DNA of 64,000 nucleotides from Toxorhynchites rutilus septentrionalis (taxonomy: Eukaryota > Arthropoda > Insecta > Diptera > Culicidae): the NCBI RefSeq assembly GCF_029784135.1, contig NC_073746.1, positions 71,342,042-71,406,041 of the forward strand, in the 5' to 3' direction. A program made the position numbers and the translations under genes. Under the pieces are notes generated by a model. It searched no databases. It worked only from the letters and a program-made list of their open reading frames with translations, and was not told the origin of the DNA. The stretch's first letter is position 1. Each line of letters opens with the position of its first letter. Positions 22,451 through 33,880 of the stretch are shown one piece after another.

Positions 22451-24600
22451 TCGAATTACATCGCTTCCACTTCAACCGTCACCCGATTGAAGCCACTGTT
22501 ATCATATCAAACCCATTCCTCAGCCATCAACGCAAAACTACTACTTGTTTCAATCCATTGCGCATCCCTGTTTGGGTATTTCTTTTGTGCTGCCTTATCT
22601 TGGCTCGGTACATCATTGACCATATCCGCGAACTCATTCCCGCTTCCCCCGGTCCATGTCATCCACCTCAAACTTATGGGCTCTTACGGCCGGACGGTTG
22701 AAGTCAGAAAGAAAGCAATAAACGCTTATATTCAAATGAGGCTCTGTCTGTGTATTCCGTTTTTATTCTTATCATATTTATCGTTGATTGAAGCAAGCGT
22801 ACTGGTGCGGGCACAATTGATAGAACGAGGAGAAGGAGGTGTTTCAGACCCAAATGTATGTTTTGGAAGGCTCCGTCGTGGTCGTAATCCCGCGACTATT
22901 GGAATTTCTAGCATGTAGGACAACATCTCGGGTGTAATGGACAGGGTAATGAATTCACTGTGAAGTGTAACTGATTTCCAAGAAAGAGTGTTGGAAAGCC
23001 GGTAACCTGCTACCGATAGAATCTACATAAATTAAAAAAATCGCGAGATTCTCCCGCTTCAAAATATCAAAATGAAATTGAGCGTACAATTGACAAAAAT
23101 TGTCAGTTGTCCATTTTTAATTACGATTCGTGCTGACCTGCGGAATTGACCAATGCAATCATCAGAGCGAATAACGAAACAGCGTTTCAGGCTCTCCAAG
23201 CTAACTAGAATGCACTTCAGCGATGCAAATGGCGATTCATTAACGTGTGCACCCGAACCAAATGCTCAGTATGTACGTAGTGAAAACCGCTTACGCGCAA
23301 GACCCCTCGAACAACGAGACAAATAATTAGTCTATTTGTAGGCTCTGCTTAGTTCTTCTCTCGTACTGACATATGTGTGCCTTACAAGCTTATCTAGATC
23401 CCCATTACGGGAGGGGAAAACCCAGACCGCGTTCGCACCACCCCCTCCCCCACCCGGATGATATTACGACGATCTCTCGCAACGACGTCGTGCGCCGCCG
23501 ATGATCGACGCAACGGCGGCGGTGCGGTGGTTATTAGGAGCCCGCGAGTGAATAATTCAAATGATTCATTGCGCAGAAGCGAAAATCGTGCCCTATTCAA
23601 ATTTATCATTTCGAAAGCCGCTTTTCCGCCGCTGCAGCGGCAGTGTGCTAAATAAATCAAGCTCCGGAGTAATTTGATTGGTAAAAACTGCATCATTCGA
23701 AGGGTCCTAGTGTATTAGCTTCACACAATGAGCTCATTAGACGGTGGCGAAGGGTGGCGAAGGGTTCCAATGAAATTTGGAAGTGTCGAGCGTAGAAAAT
23801 GAATGGAGATCACAACTAATTAAATCCATATAAGTCTCTGAGACCGAACCGTTTTGGAGTACCGGGGAGTAAAATTTCCATAAACTTGCTCATAATCGAT
23901 AGTGAGTGAGGAACGGGAAAAAAGCACACACAAGGCGCAGAGATCACGTAAGGGCTCAGTGGAAACTGCTGTAACGCGAGTGGTGATAAAAAAGTAGATC
24001 CAAACGCGCTCTAGAACAACACGATCGAGTGTGGTTTCGCGCGGTAACGAGCATACACAAGCTCGATGACCTTTTACGGTGGTGGGGTCTCTTCTGAGCC
24101 CAACTAGAACAATATGAAAAGTGCCACACGCTGAGCGCGAACGCCGCCACCGCCACGGCTATCGGAATTGGAGCGAAAGGATTTGACACCGCATGGACGA
24201 CCGATTTGGGAGGCCGAAGATCTTTGATCTGGTGCCGCTAGAATGATTGCCCGTGGCGGCCGGCTCCGGATTCTGGGGGATCTGACCAATTTCAATTAAT
24301 AGTTTAATCTTGGTCTGCTGTCTAAGTGCCTGACTGGTCAGAGAACGGACCGTGGGTTCATTAGATCGATCCTTCTGTGGACACAGACTCTCTCTCGGAG
24401 AGGTGTCCTTCGCGTTTTGTGGCTCTTGGTTTGCAAATTGGCACTTGTTGCGTCCCCTCATTATCCAATTAGTGGGTTCTTGCGGATGGTGATGCGAATT
24501 TGTGTTTGACAGAACAGAGTGACAAAAACCTAATTTAGACGAAAAGTGGTTCATTTGATAGCTGGCTAGCAGTTTCAATGTTTGCTTTTCGAGGTACATT
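22451..24600. other. GC-richer single-copy island, no gene recognised
   Basis: This is the longest non-repetitive stretch in the left half. Overlapping ORFs on both strands (22487-22918 plus, 23394-23696 minus, 24159-24599 minus) show no domain. The composition would suit exons, UTRs or conserved noncoding regulatory DNA, but no splice-bounded coding segment stands out. Confidence 0.35.
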
Positions 24601-25242
24601 ACTGAACAAATATATCATAAAAGTGCTTCATTTTTAAAAGGGCTCAAGCTACTTAGCCACTACATTCTTCCATGATTTCAGCAGTATTTGAATTCTACAT
24701 CCGGAGAACGATTCGTCTTGTAGAAATTGGTCCACTCTTCGCATCTTCAGAAGAATGGAATAGCAGCCTGTCATGTCATTTGTCAATCGATCGAAAAAAA
24801 TCGATAGGGGCAATATATAGCGAATGGTGACGTTTCACAAAATTTGGCCGAGCGTCATCCTTATGCGGAATTACTTTTCCGTAGGCTTGCTTATATTGTT
24901 AAGTTTTCCTTCAATGTTTGGTTCGAATGATTCATTTGTGGTCGATTGCATTTTTTCGTGATGGTATCGTTTGGTTTGACTGATTAATATCTTCCAATAG
25001 TTCTAATATGCGGTGGCGGATGTCCTCGAGAAATTTGTGATGTGAAGGATAATATCGAAAACCGGAATTAAGAACGAAAATTTCAGCTTTAGATTCTATA
25101 TCCCAAAGATCAAACTAAAGATTAAAATTAACAGATCCCAGAATTTCACAAATCTTTTTTTTAATCTTGGATCCCTGAATTTCTGATATGAGTATTTTCA
25201 ATACTAGCTCCAGCATTGAACAAGCATTGAACCATTGTAAGG
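24601..25242. other. No gene
   Basis: AT-rich transition sequence before the large inverted repeat. Nothing is supported. Confidence 0.3.
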
Positions 25243-25446
25243 GCCTGGCCGGATAAAGGAGTAAAAAGTGCCCGCAAACCAAATCACTAGCTGTATGGCA
25301 AATATTGTATAGGATATTAAATAAGGAATTTTGGTGGTTTTTTGAACCCCTATGTGGTTTAACATAGGATCTATAGTGAAAAACGTACTTTTTGGTTTAT
25401 TTCACGCCATCCTCAAAAGCTTCGAGATAAAAATTAGAAAAAAAAC

Positions 25447-26523
25447 AGGAAGTGGGTTATATCTATGGTATAACCGCAAGGGTGACGTAGGACTATCGTT
25501 GATTTAGAGATCATTTGTATGAAGTTGAATCTGAATTCATTCTGAATGGATGAATATTTGGAGAAATTCGAAAACGAGAGCGTTACGTTGGAGGCATAAG
25601 GTTTTATGCATCCAATATTGGATACGGAAATATCCTACTGATGGGGAAGAATAATCTTCAGAAGCTATCCTGTTGATTGCGATTGATTGAAAAATCACAA
25701 AACCTAATGTATTTGGTCACAGTGGTACATGGATAGAAAACATTAAAATAAACTCTTTCATATGAATGTAATTTTAAATTTCCAGAGGAACTGGCAGATT
25801 ATTTTCAGTAACGATTAGATATTTCCACATTTTCCTCGATACTGGAAGCCCACCAGTGGTTAATGCTAACTCGATAACCATCTGTTAATAGCACTTGATT
25901 GAAACATTGGTCACAGTGTTACATGGATAGAAAACATTCAAATAAACTCTTTCACATGAATGTATTTTTAAATTCCTAGAGGTACTGGCAGATTATTTTC
26001 CGGATCTGTCTCGATCCAAACGGAAAGAATTCCGTGCGTGTATGTGTGTGTGTGTGTAGCGGCTGCTTCGAGATCTTCCCGGGGAACCGTTTGTAGCATC
26101 ACTCTCCTCCTGATGGATTCCCTTCTGGCCTAAGGTGCACAAACAGGCTCTTGGTGACACCGTTCATCCGCGCTTTCATGATAAATGAAGAGCTTCACCA
26201 CAACAGCGACAACATGCTCCAATCGCTGTTCAATTAGAACTGAGTGAATTTCCGAGCGACGCTCGCTTATATACCGATTGGTGATTTCAATAGCCTATTT
26301 TGAAAGCAAATTTAAGATTATTGAAACAAGTTTTTGGATCAGAAAGTAACAAGTATAGAACGCGTAGACATTTTATCTTTCGAATGAAGTGTTTATCATA
26401 TCATTTCGTTCAGTTGTTTAGGAGCTATTAACACTCAAAATCTCGGTCTCCGGCGTAACGCTTTCGTTTTCGAAACTTTGATTTTACACCCCGGTATAGA
26501 AATGAAAGACGTAGTCCTACGTC
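25447..26523. mobile_element. MITE-like repeat with GACGTAGGACTAC ends (copy 2), inside the foldback left arm
   Basis: It interrupts the left arm: the uninterrupted right arm joins the flanking sequences directly. The left end has gtgggttatatctatggtat and gtgacgtaggactatcg. The right end has agacgtagtcctacgtca. The interior contains a duplicated block of about 90 bp at 25715-25805 and 25910-26000 (ggtcacagtgktacatggat and onward), offset by about 195 bp, and a TG microsatellite at 26036-26057. Boundaries are good to a few bases. Confidence 0.65.
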
Positions 26524-27080
26524 AATACTGAATGTACAGCTCACTACAGTGAATCAAGAGAAATTATCAAAAAAAAAATCATCAAAAATTGAAGTACTAA
26601 CAAAAATATTAAAATCTTGAATTTTTTTTTTTGAGATTTAGAGATTCAGTACTACTTTAACTCATATTTAAATGTGTTCCTACGGCTTTTCTAGATATGT
26701 GTGATTTTTTTCAGATTTTTTTCAGTGTTGCGCGGTACAAAATTTTTTTTTTCATATTCCCAAAGGGCCTGGCTTGGTACGAGAGTAAAAGGGCCCCCAA
26801 TCCAATTCACCAGCTGTATGGAAAATATTGTATAGGGTACTGAATATGAAATTTTGACAGTAGTATCATATATTTGAGTACTTCTATGGTACAACATAGG
26901 ATCTATGGTGAAAAATCCGCCTTTTCGTTTTTTTCACGCCATTCTCAATAGCTTTGAGACAAAAATATGAAAGAAATACTGAAAGTACACCTTACTAAGG
27001 TGTATCAATCATATACAAACAATTTTTTCATCAAAAAATCAAATACAAAAAAAAATTATTATTATAAGTTTTATTTTAAA

Positions 27081-27754
27081 TCTATATATATAAAAATGGA
27101 GTGATGTCTGTCTGTCTGTCTGATTCTTATAGACTCGGAAACTACTGAACCGATCGACATGAAAATTGATATGTAGGGGTTTTTGGGACCGGGGAAGGTT
27201 TTCGTGATATTTTGAGACCCCTCCCCCCTCTCTAAGGGCTGCCATACAAATGAAACACAAATTTCTGCATTACTCGGAAATTAACCAAGCAAACGAAACC
27301 AAAGTTGGCATGTGAAAGTTTTAGGGTGCAATAAATGTTTCTATGATGGTTAGACAGTCCTTCCCCCACTCAAAGGGGGGGGCTGCCATACAAATGAAAC
27401 ACAAATTTCTGCATTACTCGAGAATTAATCAAGCAAATGAAACCAAATTTGGCATGTGGAGGTTTTAGGATGCAATAAATGTTTCTATGGTGTTAAGATA
27501 CTCCTTCCCCCTCTCTTAGAGGGGGCTGCCGTACAAATGAAACACAATTTTTTGCATTACCCGAGAATTAACCAAGCAAATTAAACCAAATTAGGCATAT
27601 GGAAACTTTAGGGTGCAATGAATGTTTCTATGGTGGTTAGATACCCCTCCCCCCTCTCTTAGGGGTGGCTGCCATCTAAATAAAACACAAATTTCTGCAT
27701 TACTCGAGAATTAATCAAGTAAATGGGCGGGACGAAGTTTGCCGGGTCAGCTAG
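27081..27754 (+). mobile_element. Helitron-like nonautonomous element, both ends present
   Basis: It begins TCTATATATATAAAAATGGA after an A and ends GAAGTTTGCCGGGTCAGCTAG before a T. This is the A-TC...CTAG-T arrangement of Helitrons, with no target duplication. A leader with gtctgtctgtctg and gaaactactgaaccgatcga is followed by about three units of the same tandem repeat seen at 6728-8240. No Rep/helicase gene is present. It sits in the left arm of the 25.2-30.7 kb foldback. Confidence 0.75.
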
Positions 27755-28739
27755 TAAATTATAATAATTATAAGTTTTATTTTAAATAAAACTAATTTTT
27801 TTTTTATTTTGATATTCAGTACTACTCTAGTTTGTATTCAAATTTCTTCCTACGTCTATTTTAGGTATATGGTCTTTTTCAGAATTTTAGAGTGTTTTTA
27901 GCGATACAAAAAAAATTATATATATTTTCAGGCATTTCGAAATTTTGAAAAAGAATTATTACTTTGAGACCCACTTTTACTCTAATTTTTATTTAAATGC
28001 GTTCGTATGTGTAATGTTTAAGAGGATTGCGCAAAAAATAATGTTTTTGGCCTTTGGGCATTTTTAATTTATTTTGAATTGAGAAACCCAGTACTGCTCT
28101 AAAATTTATATAAATTTTGTTTTTTGTATGGCTCAATTTTGTCGATATATTTAGAGCATTTCGCTGTACAAAGATTTTTTATCTCGTATCTTAAAATATA
28201 TATGATCTTCACATTGGATTTAGATGGTTAACCAAATTCATAAGAGTCAGCAGTACGATAGAGCTCTGTGATAAATAATGAAGTACTTGCGGAAGGATCA
28301 TTCGGGATAATGGGAAGAACACTTAAAAAATTCAAATTATTATTATTTTTTTAGTTTAGTCTCTCAATTGAAAACCACGAATATACTTAAATAATCGATT
28401 CCCAGAAAATGAAGCAATAATGCAGACTATGAAGAAAATATTTTTGTGTCTCGCAATGCTCTTAAAAATCCGGGAAAAAAATCACGCCACATGTAGAAAA
28501 AGACACATACGAACGCATTTAAATAAAAATTAGAGCAGAAGTGGGTCTCGAAGTTATATTTTTTTTCAAAATTTCGAAATGCCAGAAAATATATATTTTT
28601 TTTGTACCGCGTATTTAAAATTTTTTTATTATTAGATTTTTTGATGAAAAAATGGTTTGAAGATATTTATCGATACACCTTAGTAAGGTGTACTTTCAGT
28701 ATTTTTTTCTTAATTTTGTCTCAATGCTAAAGTCTGCTT

Positions 28740-30034
28740 CATTTAATATTGGAACACAAACAATTGCGTGTAGTTCAGTCATTTATTAACGAATTCATAA
28801 TTTGTTTTTCATACAAATGTAGCATTTTCTTTACTCTTTCATAAATTTTTTTTTTTTAAATTATTCATTGCTGTTTCGAAGAAATTCTCGTACTTTTCCC
28901 GTAATACGGCACATTAGGCGGCGCACACCCTTTTCGTCCACCGTTTTGGCGATTTGATTCCACCAGTTCTTCATTTGAGTCATGTTCCTAACAAGTTTTC
29001 CCTTTGCCTTAAGCCTCCGCTTTGTGATTGCCCAGTATTTCTCTATCGGCCGGAACTGGGGGCAGTTTGGGGGGATTGAGGTCCTTCGGTATTACGCTGA
29101 CCCCGTTCGTTGCGTACCATTCCATAACCGTTTTGCTGTAATGGCAGCTTGCGAGGTCCGGCCAAAACATTACTAGACGGTCGTGGGCACGAATAAACGG
29201 CAGAATCCGTTTCTGTAGGCACTCTTTTTTGTAGACTTCTGATGTCATTATCTTGTCAGTGAGAAAGACTTTGGTTTTCTGTCCACAACTGCATATCCCC
29301 TGCCAAATCATGTACTTGCGGGCGAATTTATCCGCAAACACGAACTTAAATTTTGCAGGTACATCCCCCCGAGCCGTCGCCAAATAAAATTTTTGACCTG
29401 GGATTTGCCCAAAGTCCGCCTTCACGTAGGTCTCATCGTCCATCAGAATACATCCGTCGAACTTGGTCAGCACTTGGTCGTACAGCTTTCGAGCACGGAT
29501 TATGGCCACATTGTTCAGCTTCAGCGTCCGATTTGGCTGTTTGCTGGCTCGGAATGACCTTATTCCTTCCCGGAGACGAATTCGTCGCACCGTACTGTGA
29601 GCGGCCTGGAACTTATTGGCCAAATCCCGGTCTGAAAGATTGGGATTCCTCTTGACGGCCTTGATGACTTTCCCACGCAGTTTCCGGTCGACAGTTCCAC
29701 TCCGACGCTTCGAATGCGGCTTCCGAGCCGTCGTCAATGTTTCCTTGTACTGCTTGATAACACGCCATACGGTATTTCTGGGCATTTTAAGCTGTTTAGC
29801 TAGCTTAGATGCCGACAACAATAGATTTTCAAGAAAACTGTGCACAATTTTATCTCTCCGTTCGGCTTCCATGGCGGTTGTTTACAAAATGCTATCGTTT
29901 GGTGTTATGACATAAATACATGGTGAAAGGTAATGAATTTCCCGACACGTGGGTGAAAAAAGTTTCCAAATCCGTCCACTATGAGCGCCACAATGAGCAA
30001 AAGAATTTGTTCCAATATTAAATGAAGCAGACTT
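28740..30034 (-). mobile_element. ITmD37E-type Tc1/mariner-superfamily transposon, 1295 bp
   Basis: It has perfect 27-bp inverted ends starting AAGTCTGCTTCATTTAATAT, flanked by TA at 28738-28739 and 30035-30036. It contains one transposase gene on the minus strand. It splits the right arm of the surrounding foldback: the left arm shows the uninterrupted ttctcaatagctttgagac. The perfect termini and a gene broken at only one visible site suggest recent activity of the family. Confidence 0.93.
28861..29872 (-). pseudogene. ITmD37E transposase with one single-base frameshift
   Basis: The ATG at 29872 starts MEAERRDKIVHSFLENLLLS, with an HTH (PRNTVWRVIKQY) and a second HTH-like region (LSDRDLANKF, HSTVRRIRLREG). 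The first catalytic aspartate is in LMDDETYVK (residue 146) and the second is D239 in FWPDLASCHYS. One extra base in the CCCCCCAAACTG run at about 29069-29075 shifts the frame. After it, the third acidic residue reads RPIEKYWA, then a normal C-terminus ends at TAA 28861-28863 (about 337 residues in all). D239 to that glutamate spans 37 residues, the D37E spacing reported for this mosquito-associated family. A lone frameshift in a homopolymer could also be a sequencing error. Confidence 0.92.
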
Positions 30035-30799
30035 TATTGAGAATGGTGTGAAAAAAACGAAAAGGTGCATTTTTCACCATGGATCCTATGGTGTACCATA
30101 TAAGGACTCAAATATATGGTACTACTGCCAAAATGTTCTATTTAGTACGCTATACAATATTTTCTATACAGCTGGTGTTTTGGTTTTGGAGCACTTTTTA
30201 CTCCCTTACCCAGCCAGACCCTTCGGATATTAAAAAAAAAAAATTTGTACCGCGCAACACTGAAAAAAATCTGAAAAAAAAATCACACATATTTAGAAAA
30301 GCCGTAGGAACACATTTAAATATGAATTAAAGTGGTACTGAATCTCTAAATCCCAAAAAAAAATTCAAAATTTTAATTTTTTTAGTACTTCAATTTTCGA
30401 TGAAATTTTCTTTTGATATTTTTTCTTGATACACCGTAGTAAGATGCACATTCAGTATTTTTTTCAATTTTTTTTCTTCGAAGTTTTTGAGGATGGCGTG
30501 AAATAAACGAAAAAATGTGTTTTTCACCATAGACCCTATATTAAACCACATAGGGGTTCAAAAAAACGCCAAAACTTCTTATTTAATATCCTATACAATA
30601 TTTGCCATGTAGCTAGTGATTTGGTTTGGGGGCACTTTTCACTCCTTTACCCGGCCAGGCCCTTTAAATAAGTGTATGTTCATAGAAAATTGGCTAATTT
30701 ACAAGTCTAAAATGAGAGATTAAGTTTTGAGTCATTAAATACGCAAAAAAAAACCGTTTATATCTCGGATTCATGTTAATGAGATGAAAATGTTGAGTA

Positions 30800-30955
30800 C
30801 AGGCAAACCTGTTTTTGTGCGAGGGACACGGGCCGCACAAAAAAAAATTGTCCTAAACTTCACCAGTAGTTTTAAAACATATTTAAGCTACATAATTTGA
30901 AAAACGAACTTTTTTTCTAGGCGTTGGATAGGGACCTTCTTTCACTTTAATAAGC
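30800..30955 (+). mobile_element. Pogo-type MITE (CAGTAAAACCTG family), partial copy 2
   Basis: The left end, caggcaaacctgtttttgtgcg after TA, matches the terminus of the 12154 and 59631 elements. The right half is lost at the junction with the SINE fragment at about 30960. Confidence 0.5.
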
Positions 30956-30959
30956 GGCC

Positions 30960-31081
30960 TACTCGTGGAGGCAATCTGGCGTAGTCGTAACATCCATACC
31001 TCTCACGCCAAGTTCACGAGTTCAATTTTCACTCCCGACATTCTTCCAAAAATGAAAGTAAAAGTGACGAACCAGCCAAAA
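30960..31081 (+). mobile_element. tRNA-derived SINE fragment
   Basis: A tRNA-like head is present, with box A-like ctggcgtagtcgtaaca, then acctctcacgcc, and box B-like gagttcaattttcactc. It is followed by cccgacattcttccaaaaatg and aaagtgacgaaccagcc. It stops abruptly at a Helitron fragment. A full tRNA cloverleaf is not conserved, so this is not a tRNA gene. Confidence 0.5.
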
Positions 31082-31867
31082 AATGCCATACAAATGAAAC
31101 ACAAATTTCTACATTACTCGAGAATTGATCAAGCAAACGGAACCAATGTTGGCATGTGAAGGTTTCAGGGTGCAATAAATGTTTTATGGTGGTTAGATAC
31201 TCCTCCTCCCTCTCTTAGGGGGACTGCCATGCAAATGGAACACAAATTTTTGTTTTACTCGAAAACTAATCGAGTAAATGAAACTAAATTTGGCATGTGG
31301 ACGCTTTAGGGTGCAATAAATGATTCTATGGTGGTTAGATACTCCTCCCCACTCTCTTAGGGGGGCTGTCATACAATTCAAACACAAATTTCTGCATTAC
31401 TCGGGAATTAATCAAGCAAACGAAACCAAATTAGGTATATGGAGGTTTTAGGGTGCAATAAATGATTCTATGGTGGTTAGATGGAGCCAAATTTGACATG
31501 TGAAGAATTTAGGGGGCACGAAACGTTTCTATGGTGAATAGACACTCCTCCCCCGTCTCTAAGGGTAGAAGAGTCTGTTTTTATTCTATCATGTTTTCTG
31601 TATCAAACATTTATTCCATGTAATGGAGAAACATGTTATTTGCAAGTGGTTGAAAAATCTTGAACGAGAATTGTGTCTGAAAATAATCTAATATTATAAT
31701 GATAAATTTTGGTAGAAGTACTAGGAATTTTATAGTAAAAGGTAAATTCAACGGGGTCTGCGATTGGACTCATGAACTTGCGCTTAGTAAGAAAACGTGA
31801 ACTTTTGAAGGTATTGATAACAAAAAAAACGAATTTTGGGTGGGACGAAGTTTGCCGGGTCAGCTGG
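31082..31867 (+). mobile_element. Helitron-like element, 5'-truncated, ends in CTGG
   Basis: The same tandem unit as at 6728-8240 (ccatacaaatgaaacacaaatt, tttggcatgtgg, tctcttaggggg) is present in about four copies. The end reads gaagtttgccgggtcagctgg followed by T, a CTRR variant. Its last 270 bp match the tail of the 6728-8240 copy (tctatcatgttttctgtatc, gaacgagaattgtgtctgaa). Confidence 0.6.
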
Positions 31868-31930
31868 TAATTTATAATATTAGAAACTCGCAAAAAATTA
31901 CAGTCAAAATCAATGATAAAATGTTTGCAT

Positions 31931-32630
31931 TAGCAAATTCCGTGAAAAACAAGCATCGTTAATTTTTTAGTTTTAGTAGTTGTTTCAACTACTTTGTTTG
32001 CTGTTTCCATGTTAAGTGCTAGAGAATGTAAGAACCTACAATAACTGGTTGAAAAAATGATATTTTATGCACAAATATTCGTTAACATTAATACTGAAGT
32101 AGTTTTCGGAATATGAATCAAGTTTCTACGCTTGATTCAAATTCCGAACACTTCATTTTCAAATGTAAATTTACTTAACTTTAATGTTATAAATAATTGA
32201 ATAATGAAAACCCTGAAATTCTTTGGGTTATAGCCTTCATTTTAACATCATTTACATGTATCGACAAAACCCTTTAATTTATAATGCATAATGCGTTAGC
32301 AAATTCTGTAAAAAACAAGCATCGTTAATTTTTCAGTTTTTGTAGTTTTTTCAACTCTTTTGTTTGTTGTTTTCAAGTTATGTGATAGAAATGGTTAGAA
32401 CCTACAATAAATGGATGTAATAAAATGATGTTTTATGCGGAAATCTTCATTAAAATTAGTGTTCGGAATATGAATCAAGTTTCTACGCATGATTCAAATT
32501 GCGAACACTTAATTTTTAAATGTGAATTTACTGAACTTTAATGTTATAGATAATATTATATTCAAAACCCTGATATTATTTGGCTTATAGACTTCATTTT
32601 ATCATCATTTACAAGTATCGATTCCGATAT
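31931..32630 (+). repeat. 366-bp tandem duplication with an internal hairpin
   Basis: Two direct copies start at 31931 and 32297 (tagcaaattc, then aacaagcatcgttaattttt). Each carries the inverted pair ttcggaatatgaatcaag and cttgattcaaattccgaa (second copy slightly changed), giving an 18-bp stem with an eight-base loop. It is noncoding. Confidence 0.75.
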
Positions 32631-33130
32631 AGCGCCATGTAAACCAAGTAAACTATAAGAAACGAATACGAATCAACGAATCAATAATTACAAAAGCAAA
32701 ATCCAATTTTTTGCGAGCATATCATTTTTCCAAAAAAGGCTAGCTAATTGACTTTAATTTGATATATCGATCATATGAATCGGTCTAATAGTTTAAAAGT
32801 TATGATTTTTTCTTAAATTTGAGACAAAAGTGTTCAGAATATGAGTCAGTGGCAAAAATAGTGTTCGGAATTTGAGACAAAAGTGATACAACACATTTTT
32901 AGTTTTTCACCATGAATATGTATTTGTAAATCCATTTTATTGTAGTCAAATGGAAAAAAAGGCTCTATTGTATCCAAAAATCAAATTCATTTCTCGAAAG
33001 AGTTCCATTTTGAGTAATGAGACACTGTTTAATGGCCATCAAAGTATAAGTGTTCGGAATATGAGACAAAACGGTACTTGAGTAAACAAAATCAGTGAAA
33101 ACTCGATATTGCATCTTGCTCTACTATTTT
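32631..33130. repeat. Fragment of foldback A plus repeated GTGTTCGGAATATGAGACAAA words
   Basis: Sequence 32715-32815 is an inverted fragment of foldback family A (gaccgattcaga-type block). After it, gtgttc(a/g)gaat(a/t)tgag(a)caaa occurs at about 32830, 32863 and 33050, continuing the word found in the hairpins of the neighbouring duplication. They may be subterminal repeats of one element whose ends I could not fix. Confidence 0.45.
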
Positions 33131-33880
33131 CTGCCAAGTGTAGAGAATTTAGATTGCTAATTCAATTCCAAATATCAGCTTCAGAGGTTGGTTTAAGAAC
33201 CAAATTCAAAATTTAGGGTTCCACTAGAATCCCAGATTTAGTTAAAAAAATACGAACATCTTGTGGAATGGTTATTGATGATTGTATGACGATTTCTATG
33301 ATGATGGGTCTGAAACAAATCGCGTCTTTAACATCTGTTTGTATTTGCAGAATTTCAATATTATAAATGCCCTTGTTGTCCCAGGACCAGGTTGGTGCGT
33401 AATGAAAAACAAGATAGTTATCACACAAACCGTCCGCTCTTTCCAGGGACACTCAAACATTCTGTTAAAATAATATCCGAGGAGATAAACAAGCGATTTG
33501 AAAAAAAATTGATTTGAGTCCAACGTCAATAATGTGGTCAAGAGCTGGACAGAACCCTCTATATATTTTTTAAATTTTATTTGGTTCCTAAAGATTTGAG
33601 GCGATATATATATTTTTAGAACAGTATAAATTGAAAATAATATAATTGCTCTGTCAAATCATCCGAAAAATACCCGATTTTGAGTCGATATTTTCCGATA
33701 TTCGTTAATCTTGTACATAAGCTGGCAGTGGCTGTTTATTTTCTTGGAACAGGGGAAAAGCAAACTTTCAACCCTATCAATCTCAATCTTAGTTATCGCA
33801 TAACGCGAACACCCTATCAGCAAAAGTATCTTTCTGTACCATAAAGCGGTTCCAAAACAATCGCCACTCATTAGATCGCA
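33131..33880. other. AT-rich sequence, no gene
   Basis: Opposed overlapping ORFs at 33213-33541 have no recognisable motif. No gene is supported. Confidence 0.3.

Larger units (their letters stand above)
25243..30668. repeat. Large foldback element (family B), arms about 25243-28060 and 28440-30668
   Basis: The left arm begins ggcctggccggataaaggag and the right arm ends with its inverse, ctcctttacccggccaggcc. Working inwards, inverted pairs include 25243-25440 with 30477-30668, 26530-26760 with 30240-30450, 26764-26985 with 30030-30235, 26990-27050 with 28640-28720, and 27800-28010 with 28450-28600. The ggcctggc...taggatctat...ttcacgcc module occurs twice in each arm, so each arm is itself a tandem duplication. 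The centre is about 28060-28440. It is noncoding apart from the insertions. It resembles foldback-type DNA elements; no transposase was found. Confidence 0.85.

Noticed and set aside
22487..22918. 143-codon plus-strand frame with hydrophobic segments
   Set aside because: Non-ATG start, no family match and no splice signals supporting it; kept only as part of the single-copy island.
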